This document shows positions 36,801 through 45,185 of a DNA stretch of 64,000 bases, piece after piece (positions within the stretch are counted from its first letter, which is position 1; each line of letters begins with the position of its first letter). The DNA is from Hyphomicrobiales bacterium (GTDB lineage: Bacteria; Pseudomonadota; Alphaproteobacteria; Rhizobiales; Aestuariivirgaceae): contig JANYHB010000013.1 of the NCBI GenBank assembly GCA_025359265.1, forward strand, positions 16,963-80,962. Reading direction: 5' to 3'. Both the position numbers and the translations under genes were made by a program. The notes beneath the pieces are model-generated. The model was given only the letters and a program-made list of their open reading frames with translations, was not told the origin of the DNA and did not search any database.

Positions 36801-37468
36801 GTGGTCGGGCTGAGACTGCCCACGATGTAAGCACCCACAGTGCCAGCTACGCCGGTTTCGCCAAAAGTTGCTGTGCCAATGCCAGCGGCAGTGGGGTAGG
36901 TAGACCCTGTTGTTGGAGGCACTTGGTCAACCAAAGTCCAACTTCCACCATTGGTGGTGAAGGTAACTGATTCACCGTTATTTGTGGATTCCGCATCAGC
37001 CACGACCAGTTTGAATTGGCCAGTTGAAACCACCCCGTTGGGAGGTGTGACTTTGACATTCGAAAGCGTCAGATTAACTGTGCCTGCCGCTGCGGTATAG
37101 AGGATTGGCAGATTTGGAATGCCCAAAAAAGCTGAATTTCCGGTGGCCGCACCGCTCCACGCAGGAGAAGGTTTAGCGACGATAGAGCTGCCATTGGGAG
37201 AGTTGCCAGAAAGTGTAAATGAAAAGATTGAGCCGTCTGAAAGCGTTATCGAAAAGTTCTGGCCACCGCCAAACACTGTGGCGTTGTTGTAAGTGCTCAT
37301 ATCCATCCAGCAGAACGTTTGCCAGTCGGGATTGGCATTGCCGGGCGACGTGGCGGGGCCGCAGGTTGCCGCATAGGCTGCGGAGAAAAGGCCAAAGACT
37401 GCCATTGCCAAAGCAATAAGCGCCAGCCGCAACCCATTCCGAAGCCGATTTTTAAAAACCCAACCCAT
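33899..37468 (-). CDS. large exported repeat protein with DUF11-type end
   Basis: A 1189-residue protein with an N-terminal signal peptide (cleaved after AAYA, about residue 33). Residues 34-240 form a domain without a name; 241-367 a prealbumin-like module (VNKVLPSGRANAADQF); 368-960 five copies of a 117-120 residue repeat; 961-1076 a second prealbumin-like module (QKALAASGRLAAADQF); and 1080-1189 a DUF11-type domain (VITKSSAAAPTPVVKGQTI). It is rich in Thr, Ala and Asn and lacks a sorting signal or Type V domain. It is probably a surface adhesin or matrix protein; the role is not shown. The end (TQAEIDHG, stop) is abrupt. Confidence 0.8.
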   Translation of the reverse strand: MGWVFKNRLRNGLRLALIALAMAVFGLFSAAYAATCGPATSPGNANPDWQTFCWMDMSTYNNATVFGGGQNFSITLSDGSIFSFTLSGNSPNGSSIVAKPSPAWSGAATGNSAFLGIPNLPILYTAAAGTVNLTLSNVKVTPPNGVVSTGQFKLVVADAESTNNGESVTFTTNGGSWTLVDQVPPTTGSTYPTAAGIGTATFGETGVAGTVGAYIVGSLSPTTVNVQLVAGGLQGVMLAVQYSTVSVNKVLPSGRANAADQFTYGAQATSNGTVLSSATSTGAANGPFGAAVATLSSGVGITVSEQMAAGSVSKLAQYTTNLNCTNGFAGSPTSLPSNQPVTTVNFGSSAYGDAVACIFTNTPKPATVVLQKITVGAVGGPFSFTSTNLVTNPAAITTTAAATPTPSSPTASNATALNTAVTITETLAAGFTATTASCTDANAAITSNPASFGTLVGNALTIPAANVVAGAQISCTFTNTVNTATVAVQKITLGSSGGPFTFAATNLASVPQAITTATVGTAYPAVTTPVPANATGTAVNLTETLATNFSIVSASCSDANAALSGNPGGSFGTLAGNTLNIPASFIRVKAQINCTFTNIVNPAIPLVAIQKITTGLAGGPFTFTATNLAGAPPAITTTAAGTAAPPAVNNNSVTVITNPVTLTEAANSNFTLTTAACTDTNSGTTGNPASFGTLAGSTITVPVANLKPFAKIVCTFTNAPKPAIFSLQKITSGSFGGPFTFTASNLASNPPNISTLAAGTATPAAPAPIQVTTAGTQVQITEAANASFNATSATCTDNNAGFTANPASFGSLAGGILTVPAANVRPAAQINCIITNTAKPATVAIQKITTGAPGGAFNFSVANLASAPTAITTSAVGTPAPAAPTAIAVTALNSTVQISEGANAYFTITGATCSDANSAVTGNPASFGTLTGQLIAIPAANILPAAQITCKFTNAGNAPTISFQKALAASGRLAAADQFRLTATGTGAPAAVTTTGAAAAITSAAMSFTATASTAYSLTEAMAAGSPSLLTAYAQTVACTNANPTGSNLSGLTSIPINFTILAGDAVSCIITNNATPTPNLVITKSSAAAPTPVVKGQTITYTYVISNTGNVTVTNVQVKDLHGTPAVTVPLGAGGITSETLTTPGPLGAAASQPDTTSGDGIWSKLAPGASVTFTWSHVVTQAEIDHG
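34589..36367 (-). repeat. five tandem 117-120 residue protein repeats in the exported protein
   Basis: Each copy begins QKIT.G..GGPF.F, has (A/S/T)CTDANxAxTGNPASFGTL in the middle and ends with an (A/N)xITCTFTN type sequence. Starts fall near residues 368, 487, 607, 726 and 843. Each copy has two conserved Cys, probably one disulfide per repeat. Nucleotide identity is moderate, so expansion is not recent. Confidence 0.85.
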
Positions 37469-37558
37469 TGCAACCCAAACGATGTTGCAAGACGAATTAG
37501 GGGCTTATGGTTAGAGCCGGGTTAACGTATTAAACCAAGTTTCGATGGCGCACACGGT

Positions 37559-38497
37559 TCAAGAATCGACATCAGACCACCAAAAGGCGTTGCTCCAGGC
37601 TTTCTTGCCTGCTTGGTCAATCACGGTGACGCGAAACCACGGACTGGGATTTTTCAAAAGCCAGCCGGTTTCCAGTCGAACCAATCCAAGTTTGGCAGAT
37701 GTAATGGATTTCCCAGTCTTCACACAGGTGCGTGAATTTCCGCACACCACCGTAATTGTATCGACAGGCGAACAGGTGATCGTGATGTCTTTGCCTGACA
37801 AGGCTATGCCGTAAATTTCAGGGCCTTGGCTGGAATAGAAATCACCGGCTTTCAAGGCTTGTAAAATTTCATCAGGATCAAGGCTTCGCGCCTTAACGTT
37901 CACCCAGCCACCGAAGTGATCGGGGGTCTTGAAATGAGCGTCATCGGTAGCGATTGCAGTGAGTTTTGCACCTTCGTTCAGAAGTTGGTCATGCAGATAC
38001 CAACCGTCACCCAAATCATTTTCTATGGCACAGCCGTGATTGTAGGTTTCAACCGCATGGGCTGAGGCAAGAAGGGCGCGGCCATCTTCGATGGTATAGC
38101 GCGACCAGGCGGGGTGGGCGATGGCAATGAAAGCCCCGGCGGCGCGGGCCCGCATCGCAAGCTGTGGCCCGGTTTCCGTTTCATGAGGGGGCTGAAAATC
38201 CAGCGGTAGCCCGGCAGCTACAATGTGCCACAACTCGCCCGCACTGGTTTCAGGCGCATGAAGTTCGACGCCGATCAATGTGGTGAAGCTGTTGCCACGA
38301 AATGCCCGCGTGTCATTGATAGGGAAGTTGAAGTGGCCGATAAAATGTTCCGACAACATCAAGAAATCGTAGCCGGCGTTTTTATAGGCTCGAACCACTT
38401 CGTTGGTGGGCAGCGCGCCGTCCGATTGATTGGAATGGGTATGAAGATTGCCTCGCCAAAATCGACCGGGCTTTGAGAATGGCTGGAGCAATGCCAA
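37559..38497 (-). CDS. PHP/CehA-McbA family metallohydrolase
   Basis: A 312-residue PHP-domain enzyme. The metal-ligand motifs are NLHTHSNQSDG (residues about 17-27), SEH, AHPAW and TDDAH. CehA/McbA relatives hydrolyse carbaryl-type esters or phosphoesters. The substrate is unknown. A TTG start follows directly after the kup stop (TAATTG), so it is probably cotranscribed with kup. No signal peptide is evident. Confidence 0.85.
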   Translation of the reverse strand: MALLQPFSKPGRFWRGNLHTHSNQSDGALPTNEVVRAYKNAGYDFLMLSEHFIGHFNFPINDTRAFRGNSFTTLIGVELHAPETSAGELWHIVAAGLPLDFQPPHETETGPQLAMRARAAGAFIAIAHPAWSRYTIEDGRALLASAHAVETYNHGCAIENDLGDGWYLHDQLLNEGAKLTAIATDDAHFKTPDHFGGWVNVKARSLDPDEILQALKAGDFYSSQGPEIYGIALSGKDITITCSPVDTITVVCGNSRTCVKTGKSITSAKLGLVRLETGWLLKNPSPWFRVTVIDQAGKKAWSNAFWWSDVDS

Positions 38498-40384
38498 TTA
38501 TACACTCATCTGCATGCCGAGTTCCACCACACGGTCTGGCGGAATACGAAAAAAATCTATGGCGCGTGCCGATTGGTTGGCCAGCATGATGAATATGCGT
38601 TGTTGCCAAACGGGCATTTTTGATCGGGGCGAAATTCGGATGAGGCGGCGGCCTAGGAAGTATGACGCTTGCAGCGGATCAATCTCCAATCCATGTTCGG
38701 CGCAGGCTCTCAGGGCGGCTTGCACATCTGGCTGCTCCATATAGCCGAATTTGGCTTCCACGATCCAAGCCCCCATGGGCCCCTGGTGGAGCGAAACCCG
38801 ATCTTCAAGCCAGCGCGGTTGTTCAACGGTTTTGATGGCAAGGAATACCAGCCTGTCATGCAGCACGCGGTTGTGTTTCAAATTATGCATTAAAGCTGAA
38901 GGGGCAAACTTATTATCAGTCTGCAAGAACACCGCGGCGCCCGCCACACGTGATGGCTGGCGGCGCTCTAAACTTTCAAGCAAGCCTGAAAGTTCGGTGG
39001 ATTCCTTTTGCAACTTGGCGCTCAGGAGGCCCAGCCCGCGGCGCCATATCAGCATGAGGCTCACCACCGTCAATCCGATCAACAAGGGCAAATACCCGCC
39101 ATTGGCGATTTTCAATGCATTGGCAGACAAGAACATGATTTCAACAACGCCGATTGCCACAAGTGGCACCACGAAGAGCCAACGCCGTGCATTCTCAGCC
39201 TTCCAAAAATAGATAACGCCAAGAAGCGTATTGACTAACATGGCGGCATTTACCGCGATGCCGTAAGCTGAAGCCAAACTATCGGAACTTTTGAAGATGA
39301 TGACCAAGAGCACGACACCAAACAACACCATCCAGTTAATTTGGCTCACGTAGATTTGCCCACTTTCCGTCTCAGATGTGTGAACAACATTCATGCGTGG
39401 AACAAGGCCCAACGCAATCGCTTGTTGAGCAATGGAATATGCACCAGTGATAACCGCCTGGCTGGCAATGACGGTGACCATCGTCGAAAGGAGAACCACG
39501 GGCACGAGACTCCATGCCGGAGCCATGAGGAAGAATGGATTGGTTATGGCACTGGGATGACCGATTATGAAAGCGCCTTGGCCCAAGTAATTCAAGACCA
39601 GCCCCGGAAAAACCACGAACGTCCAAGCAAGGCGGATGGGTGTCTTACCAAAATGACCCATGTCTGCATAAAGCGCCTCGCCCCCGGTGACGGCCAGAAA
39701 AACGCCACCCACAACCAGAAGCGCCAGCCCGGGCTGATCCCACAGCATAAGAGCGCCATAAAGCGGGTTTAGTGCATTGAAGATGGTGAGATTATCGCCG
39801 ATGTGAATGAGGCCGATAAGGCCCAGCACGATAAACCAGATGAAAGTGATCGGTGCGAAAAAGCGCGCAATGCCGCCCGTGCCCTTGTATTGGAAAAAGA
39901 ATAATATGATGAGGATTGCAAGCGTAAGCGGCACCACATAGGGCGTAAATAGATCTGCGTTGATCACCTCCAGGCCCTCAACCGCTGACAGCACCGAAAT
40001 GGCCGGGGTAATCATTGCGTCACCGAAGAAGAATGCGGCGCCAATAATGCCGAGACCAAGGATTATGCCGCCTTTTTTGCCCAACAAAATTTCGACTAAA
40101 ACAACCTCGGATAAAATGCCGCCTTCGCCGTGGTTGTCGGCGCGCATGATGATCAAAACATATTTGATCGTAACAATCAGGATCAGCGCCCAGATGAGCA
40201 ACGACACCACGCCATAGATTGCACCCGTCATATTGCCACCATTGGCGACAACCGGCTTGAGCGCCTCGCGCATTGTATAAATGGGGCTGGTGCCGATATC
40301 GCCAAAAACCACGCCGATGGAGGCAAAGGCCAACTTCAAATTGGTTTTAGACAAAGGCGCAGATGGGGATTGCGTGTGACTCAT
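38498..40384 (-). CDS. kup: Kup potassium uptake transporter
   Basis: A 628-residue low-affinity K+/H+ symporter. The N terminus has LAFASIGVVFGDIGTSPIYT, the family signature. There are about 12 membrane helices up to residue 450 and a cytosolic tail. The length is standard. It is immediately followed by the PHP gene, with no spacing. Start ATG 40384 follows MSHTQSP. Alphaproteobacteria often carry more than one kup copy. Confidence 0.95.
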   Translation of the reverse strand: MSHTQSPSAPLSKTNLKLAFASIGVVFGDIGTSPIYTMREALKPVVANGGNMTGAIYGVVSLLIWALILIVTIKYVLIIMRADNHGEGGILSEVVLVEILLGKKGGIILGLGIIGAAFFFGDAMITPAISVLSAVEGLEVINADLFTPYVVPLTLAILIILFFFQYKGTGGIARFFAPITFIWFIVLGLIGLIHIGDNLTIFNALNPLYGALMLWDQPGLALLVVGGVFLAVTGGEALYADMGHFGKTPIRLAWTFVVFPGLVLNYLGQGAFIIGHPSAITNPFFLMAPAWSLVPVVLLSTMVTVIASQAVITGAYSIAQQAIALGLVPRMNVVHTSETESGQIYVSQINWMVLFGVVLLVIIFKSSDSLASAYGIAVNAAMLVNTLLGVIYFWKAENARRWLFVVPLVAIGVVEIMFLSANALKIANGGYLPLLIGLTVVSLMLIWRRGLGLLSAKLQKESTELSGLLESLERRQPSRVAGAAVFLQTDNKFAPSALMHNLKHNRVLHDRLVFLAIKTVEQPRWLEDRVSLHQGPMGAWIVEAKFGYMEQPDVQAALRACAEHGLEIDPLQASYFLGRRLIRISPRSKMPVWQQRIFIMLANQSARAIDFFRIPPDRVVELGMQMSV

Positions 40385-40426
40385 GTGGGCAACCGGCCCG
40401 CGGGGCCTTGCAAGCGGTTCATCCCG

Positions 40427-41386
40427 TCAGGGCGCTGCAACTACGGCGCGGCATAGAGCAGGCAGGCCCGCAAGAGTCAAGGGCGGGCGCGGTTTGGGTT
40501 TAGGGGCATTGGGATCGCGCTTGATAACCTTCCATGGCGCATCAGAATACCAGTAGGCCAGTTCCTTTCCGCAGCCGGTGCCGTCATCGGGGTGTGGCTC
40601 CCACTGATCTTTGCAGGCCCCCATACCTTCAGGGCATTTGAGGCGCACGTGAAAATGGAAGGTATGTCCAAAAAGCGGGCGCACCTTGGCAAGCCAAGCG
40701 CCTTTACCGCCAGACCAGCGGCAGAGTTCCTTTTTTATCGGTGGATGCACAAAAATACGCGCCACCTGCGGGTCCTGCGCTACAGTTTGAATAAGCTTAT
40801 CGCGGCTTTCGCTCCACGTTTCAGCGTTCAATGTAGCGTGATCTTTCACCATTTCGAGGGGCGCGAAATTTTCACGTTCGGCAGATGACAAAACATGATC
40901 GGGCATGGGGGTGAACCAAATATCTGCGTCAAGGCCGATCTGGTGACTGGCGTGGCCGCTGAGCATGGGGCCGCCGCGCGGTTGGGCCATATCGCCAACA
41001 AGAAAACCGTTCCAGCCGGCCTTGGCCTTGGCTTCGGCCGCGATGCGCTCGATGAAATTTACGATCTGCGGCGTTCCCCAATTGCGATTACGCGACAGGC
41101 GCATCACCTGCCAGTTATCACCGGTTATTGGCAGTTGCTGCGCACCTGCAAGGCACCCCAAGGCATAGGTGCCAATTGCCTGCGCTTGCAAATGCGCGGG
41201 GGTTTTTTGCGTCCCAAACAAGCGCTTTGCAGAGACATGGAAAATGTTTTCGTCAGGGGTGAGCTTGGTTGCGATGAAAGAGCCAAGGGGTGAGTCTTCG
41301 TGAGCCGGATCTGGATCAGCGATTGCTGGCATCGACATTGAAATCAATAATATGGCCGCGAGCAGGCTATTTCTTACGGAAGGCAT
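40427..41386 (-). CDS. mepA: penicillin-insensitive murein endopeptidase
   Basis: Peptidase family M74 that cleaves D-alanyl-meso-DAP cross-bridges in the periplasm. The zinc ligands are in LSGHASHQIGLDADIWF and GHTFHFHVRL, with a disulfide-rich C terminus. The signal peptide begins MPSVRNSLLAAILLISMSMP and is cleaved after AIA. I use ATG 41386, which overlaps the sspB end by 20 bases; the ORF-track start is 20 codons earlier inside sspB and less likely. The C-terminal KPKPRP tail is Pro-rich. Confidence 0.9.
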   Translation of the reverse strand: MPSVRNSLLAAILLISMSMPAIADPDPAHEDSPLGSFIATKLTPDENIFHVSAKRLFGTQKTPAHLQAQAIGTYALGCLAGAQQLPITGDNWQVMRLSRNRNWGTPQIVNFIERIAAEAKAKAGWNGFLVGDMAQPRGGPMLSGHASHQIGLDADIWFTPMPDHVLSSAERENFAPLEMVKDHATLNAETWSESRDKLIQTVAQDPQVARIFVHPPIKKELCRWSGGKGAWLAKVRPLFGHTFHFHVRLKCPEGMGACKDQWEPHPDDGTGCGKELAYWYSDAPWKVIKRDPNAPKPKPRPPLTLAGLPALCRAVVAAP

Positions 41387-41882
41387 CGAGCGATACAACA
41401 TTGGGTTTTTCGTCAGCTGCTTCATCCTCATTGCGCGCGTCTTCAAGCTTGGGATTCAGATCGGATTGGCCTTTTATTTCTGGCTTTTCTTCGTCTTTGG
41501 TCTCAGAAACGGTAACGTCCGGGGTGGGGGCAACTTCAAACTGCAATCCGAATTGAACGGCGGGATCAAGAAAACCTTTGACCGATGCGAAGGGGATGAC
41601 CAGCTTTTCGGAAATGTTGTCAAACGACAATTCGACTTGAAACCGTTCTTCTGTAACCTGAAGATTAAAAAACTGATGTTGCAGAACCACGGTCATCTCA
41701 CGCGGATATTTTTGCGCCAAACGCTCGCCGATCGACACGCCGGGATAACGCGTATTAAACTGAATGAAAAAGTGGTGCTCACCTGGCAAGCCGGTTTTTT
41801 CGACTTTGCGCAAGGCTTCTCGCACCACACCTTTTAACGCGGCTTGGGCTAGCTGATCATAGCGCATCAAGTCTTCAGGCAT
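41367..41882 (-). CDS. SspB family ClpXP adaptor
   Basis: The alphaproteobacterial SspB (171 aa) tethers ssrA-tagged proteins and others to ClpXP. The folded part (residues 1-115) includes LPGEHHFFIQFNTRYPGVSI, the tag-binding groove region, and the tail (116-171) is acidic and disordered, ending DEKPNVVSLDAFRKK, the ClpX-binding peptide. It is next to the tmRNA gene, whose tag it recognises, and transcribed in the same direction, a notable functional pairing. Confidence 0.92.
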   Translation of the reverse strand: MPEDLMRYDQLAQAALKGVVREALRKVEKTGLPGEHHFFIQFNTRYPGVSIGERLAQKYPREMTVVLQHQFFNLQVTEERFQVELSFDNISEKLVIPFASVKGFLDPAVQFGLQFEVAPTPDVTVSETKDEEKPEIKGQSDLNPKLEDARNEDEAADEKPNVVSLDAFRKK

Positions 41883-41934
41883 CAGAATCTCTCAGCAATT
41901 ATTCACGATTCGGTTGCCTTACTACAAGTGAGCC

Positions 41935-42300
41935 GATTTAGCAGCAGCAAAGCTCTGCCGCCTTTGACAAACATAAAGTGCTGGCTTCTGTTGCCAGGTG
42001 CCAGCGAACCCCGCCTTACATCGCTAAACGCAAGGACTTAGTTTTCGGCTTTTCGCACTGCTTACGCAGCGAGAGCAACCGGAGCATAGTTGTCATTTGC
42101 AACTATAAAATAACCCGATAACGTCGGAATCATCACGGGCAAAAAACCAGCCTTTACACCCTTGTCGATCCTGTTTCGCCCCCATCAAAGCCGATTTCAG
42201 AAAATCAGCTTTGGTGGAGGCGCCGGGTACTGCCCCCGGGTCCAATAGGCTTATTACGCGAGCCGTTTATCACCATAGTCTGCCCCCTTGCGGAGACGAG
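41935..42300 (-). ncRNA. ssrA: circularly permuted two-piece tmRNA
   Basis: On the minus strand the acceptor piece comes first, ending GCGCCTCCACCA (CCA at 42212-42214), then a hairpin spacer (AAAGCTGATTT / AAATCGGCTTT), then the coding piece starting GGGGGCGAAACAGGATCGAC near 42183. The tag frame is at 42062-42100 and encodes ANDNYAPVALAA, then TAA. This order, 3' half before 5' half, is the permuted form of alphaproteobacteria. Outer ends are approximate. It rescues stalled ribosomes and tags their products for SspB/ClpXP. Confidence 0.93.
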
Positions 42301-42452
42301 CAATCACAATATAAGCGTTTAAAGTGGCAAAAGGAAGGGCAACGCGCGCTAAAGGTTGCGGGGCTTAAATAATGCCTTTTCTTGCCCACGTTGCAATGCT
42401 ACGGTTTCGGCGCAGCCAAAACGGTTGCTAAGATACTGCATGGGGGAAATAC

Positions 42453-42767
42453 ATGTCAGACTATTCTGCCGACGTTAAAAAATACACGTCTCACGTTGAT
42501 GAGAGCGCTGTTGAGGCCATTGTGAAATATTGTGGGATAGCGCTGAAAGGCAATGACTCGCGTTTTGTTTCAATGACCGATTCAGCTGAAGTAAAGCGCG
42601 TTGTAGATGGTTTTGCAGCCAAGAAATTGGGCTTGGATGCCAAGACCGCTGACGCTGCTGTGCGCGCTGTTGGCGAGAAAATGAAAGCCGATAGAACCAA
42701 ACACCGTGTTACGGTATATTATCTTTTGGCTGAAGCCACCAAAACAATGGGCAAATTAAAGGGATAA
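42453..42767 (+). CDS. DUF2853 family protein
   Basis: A 104-residue helical protein: MSDYSADVKKYTSHVDESAV and later MGKLKG at the end. The DUF2853 family is small, cytosolic and of unknown function. The RBS GGGGGAA lies upstream of the ATG. It is divergent from tmRNA with about 150 bases between. It shows normal codon use. Confidence 0.85.
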   Translation: MSDYSADVKKYTSHVDESAVEAIVKYCGIALKGNDSRFVSMTDSAEVKRVVDGFAAKKLGLDAKTADAAVRAVGEKMKADRTKHRVTVYYLLAEATKTMGKLKG

Positions 42768-42857
42768 TTCTCCAGCGTTTGAATTTGAGAGCGGCGGTGT
42801 GAACAACATCGTCGCTTTTGTTTTTGCGGAATCGAAGTGCGCCTCTATGATTGCATT

Positions 42858-43652
42858 ATGAAGCAATACCTTGATCTCATGGCGCTTGTGCTTCGCGAAG
42901 GCGTTGAAAAAGCCGATCGCACGGGCACCGGCACTCTTTCGGTTTTTGGCCACCAGATGCGGTTTAACTTGGCGCAGGGGTTTCCACTCGTTACAACCAA
43001 GAAGCTGCATTTGCGCTCCATCATCTATGAGTTGCTTTGGTTCATTCGTGGTGAGACGAATGTGAAATATCTGCGCGACAATAAAGTGACGATCTGGGAT
43101 GAGTGGGCTGATGCTAATGGTGACCTTGGCCCCGTTTATGGCGCTCAATGGCGCAGCTGGCCGGCGCGCGATGGCAGCACTATTGATCAGCTGGCGCAGG
43201 TTGTTGAAATGATCAAAACCAAACCGGATTCTCGCCGCTTGATGGTGACGGCATGGAACCCATCAGATGTTGACAGGATGGCACTGCCGCCGTGCCATTG
43301 TCTGTTTCAATTTTATGTGGCGGAGGGAAAACTCTCGTGCCAACTCTATCAACGCTCTGCCGATATTTTTCTGGGCGTGCCATTCAACATCGCGTCCTAT
43401 GCCCTGCTGACACATATGGTCGCGCATGTTACGGGCCTGGGTGTGGGTGATTTTGTGCATTCACTGGGCGATGCCCATCTCTATCGTAATCATTTGGAAC
43501 AGGCCAGGCTGCAACTGATGAGAACACCTCACGCCCTGCCCAAGCTGGTGATTAAACGCAAAGCTGAGCGTTTGGAGGATTTTGTTTTTGAAGACTTCGC
43601 CATTGAAGGCTATGCGCCCGATGCTGCCATTTCCGCTCCGGTGGCGGTGTGA
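42858..43652 (+). CDS. thyA: thymidylate synthase
   Basis: Methylates dUMP to dTMP with methylene-tetrahydrofolate. The length is 264 residues, as in E. coli, with catalytic Cys146 in [11 protein letters not shown] and [19 protein letters not shown] take the ATG at 42858 (MKQYLDL), seven codons after the ORF-track start. It heads a run of five closely spaced genes, with the stop overlapping the CPBP start. Confidence 0.97.
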   Translation: MKQYLDLMALVLREGVEKADRTGTGTLSVFGHQMRFNLAQGFPLVTTKKLHLRSIIYELLWFIRGETNVKYLRDNKVTIWDEWADANGDLGPVYGAQWRSWPARDGSTIDQLAQVVEMIKTKPDSRRLMVTAWNPSDVDRMALPPCHCLFQFYVAEGKLSCQLYQRSADIFLGVPFNIASYALLTHMVAHVTGLGVGDFVHSLGDAHLYRNHLEQARLQLMRTPHALPKLVIKRKAERLEDFVFEDFAIEGYAPDAAISAPVAV

Positions 43653-44500
43653 CAATGTTGGGTGAAGATTTCAAGAAAGCGCGCAGTGCCTGGCTTTATT
43701 CGCAAGCGCCGATGCAATCGTTCTGGCGCGGCGTAACCATTTCTATTCTGGTGTTGGTGTTGTGGTTTATTTTGTTACAGGTTTTCCAAGGCCTGGTTTT
43801 TGGTTTCGGGTTTATTGAAAGTGCCAAGCTGGCCTATGAACAAATGTTGGAGAGTGGCAAATGGACCCTGAACTTGGAGGCCTTGCCAAAAACCGTGCAG
43901 ACTGATTTGGTTCGCGCCGTTATCATGGCAGTGTTTCCGGCCAATTTGTGTGCCGCTTTTTTGGTGCTGGCGCTGGTTAAATTTGGATTGCCGGCCCGCG
44001 CGGGAAAAATTCCTTTCGATTGGCCCAGGATCAGCAGTGTGGGTTGGGCCGTTCTGATATTCAGTTTTGTGGTGGTGGGTTATATCTTGTTTGCCGTTTT
44101 GGGCTCCGCCATTGGCATTGATGCGCAAAAAAACCTAGGTGTTGTTGAGCAAGCCACCATGGAGATGATTACCAGTCCTCGGATGTTTGTATTGGCTGTG
44201 CCCGGCATTGTCATTGGCGCACCGATATTTGAAGAATTGTTATTTCGTGGTGTGTTGTTTGCCGCCATCGTGCAGACGCCATTGGGGCGGGTTGGGGCCG
44301 TTTTCATCACGGCGCTTTTATGGGCTGGGTTGCACGGGGGATCTGAATCGCTTTTCAGTGTTGCGATGCTGTTTCTTTTAGGCATCGGCCTTGGGCTTTT
44401 GCTTTTGCGGTTTGGCACAATCTGGGTGACGATTGCGTGCCACACGGCCTGGAACGCAACGTTTGTGTTTCTCGCCTACGTGACATCCACTCACACATGA
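43649..44500 (+). CDS. CPBP family intramembrane metalloprotease
   Basis: A 283-residue protein of the CAAX prenyl protease-like/bacteriocin-processing family. The EExxxR motif ([12 protein letters not shown]), then GLHGG and HTAWN supply the putative zinc or catalytic residues. At least seven membrane helices are seen. The substrate is unknown. The GTG at 43649 overlaps the thyA stop; ATG 43655 is an alternative. It is followed by folA with a four-base overlap. Confidence 0.85.
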   Translation: MTMLGEDFKKARSAWLYSQAPMQSFWRGVTISILVLVLWFILLQVFQGLVFGFGFIESAKLAYEQMLESGKWTLNLEALPKTVQTDLVRAVIMAVFPANLCAAFLVLALVKFGLPARAGKIPFDWPRISSVGWAVLIFSFVVVGYILFAVLGSAIGIDAQKNLGVVEQATMEMITSPRMFVLAVPGIVIGAPIFEELLFRGVLFAAIVQTPLGRVGAVFITALLWAGLHGGSESLFSVAMLFLLGIGLGLLLLRFGTIWVTIACHTAWNATFVFLAYVTSTHT

Positions 44501-44982
44501 TCTCGCTGGTTTATGCAGTTTCCAATAATGGCGTGATTGGCAAAAGTGGCGGATTGCCGTGGCAGGTGCCTTCTGATTTGAAGCAGTTTAAAGCCGTGAC
44601 TTTGGGCAAGCCTGTCATCATGGGCCGCAAAACCTGGGAGAGCCTGCCGAGAAAGGCTTTGCCGGGGAGGCACAACATTGTGATTAGCCGCCAAGCCGGG
44701 TTTGTGGCGCAAGAGGCGGATGTGGTTTTCAGTCTTGCAGACGCTTTGGTAAAGGCCGGTGCAGCCGCTGAAATTTGTGTGATTGGCGGCGCAGAACTGT
44801 TGACGGCTTTTCTACCCTCTGCGGGCAAAATATACCTTACACGCATATTGGCTGATGTGGAGGGAGATACGTTCATGCCGGAGCTCACCACCCAAGAGTG
44901 GAGGGAAATCAGTCGCCAAAGACACTTGCAGGGCGAGAGAGATTCAGCCGCTTTTGAAACAATAATTTATGAGCGGCGTTGA
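44497..44982 (+). CDS. folA: dihydrofolate reductase
   Basis: Reduces dihydrofolate to tetrahydrofolate, recycling the product of ThyA. The N terminus [20 protein letters not shown] leads to the catalytic Asp27 and the NADPH-binding MGRKTWESLP, then VIGGAEL. The ATG at 44497 overlaps the CPBP stop (ATGA); the ORF-track start is 20 codons earlier. It is 161 residues long, a standard size. Confidence 0.95.
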   Translation: MISLVYAVSNNGVIGKSGGLPWQVPSDLKQFKAVTLGKPVIMGRKTWESLPRKALPGRHNIVISRQAGFVAQEADVVFSLADALVKAGAAAEICVIGGAELLTAFLPSAGKIYLTRILADVEGDTFMPELTTQEWREISRQRHLQGERDSAAFETIIYERR

Positions 44983-45176
44983 TGGCTCACGCAATTGTGC
45001 AAGCTGTCGGCCTGGTTTTTGTGCTTGAAGGGTTGATCTATGCAGTTGCACCTTTTGCCATGAAGCGCATGATGGCTGATCTGCCGAAACTATCGGATGA
45101 GCAGTTGCGTATTGTTGGTGTGGCTGCCTTGGCGCTTGGTGTTGCAATAGTGTGGCTGGCAAGAATGTTGGCTTAG
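44982..45176 (+). CDS. DUF2065 domain membrane protein
   Basis: A 64-residue protein with two hydrophobic segments (GLVFVLEGLIYAVAPFAMKR and VAALALGVAIVWLA), the DUF2065 pattern. In many alphaproteobacteria it sits after hflC and before degP; here it directly follows folA, overlapping its stop by one base. The function is unknown. Confidence 0.87.
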   Translation: MAHAIVQAVGLVFVLEGLIYAVAPFAMKRMMADLPKLSDEQLRIVGVAALALGVAIVWLARMLA

Positions 45177-45185
45177 GAGGAAACG

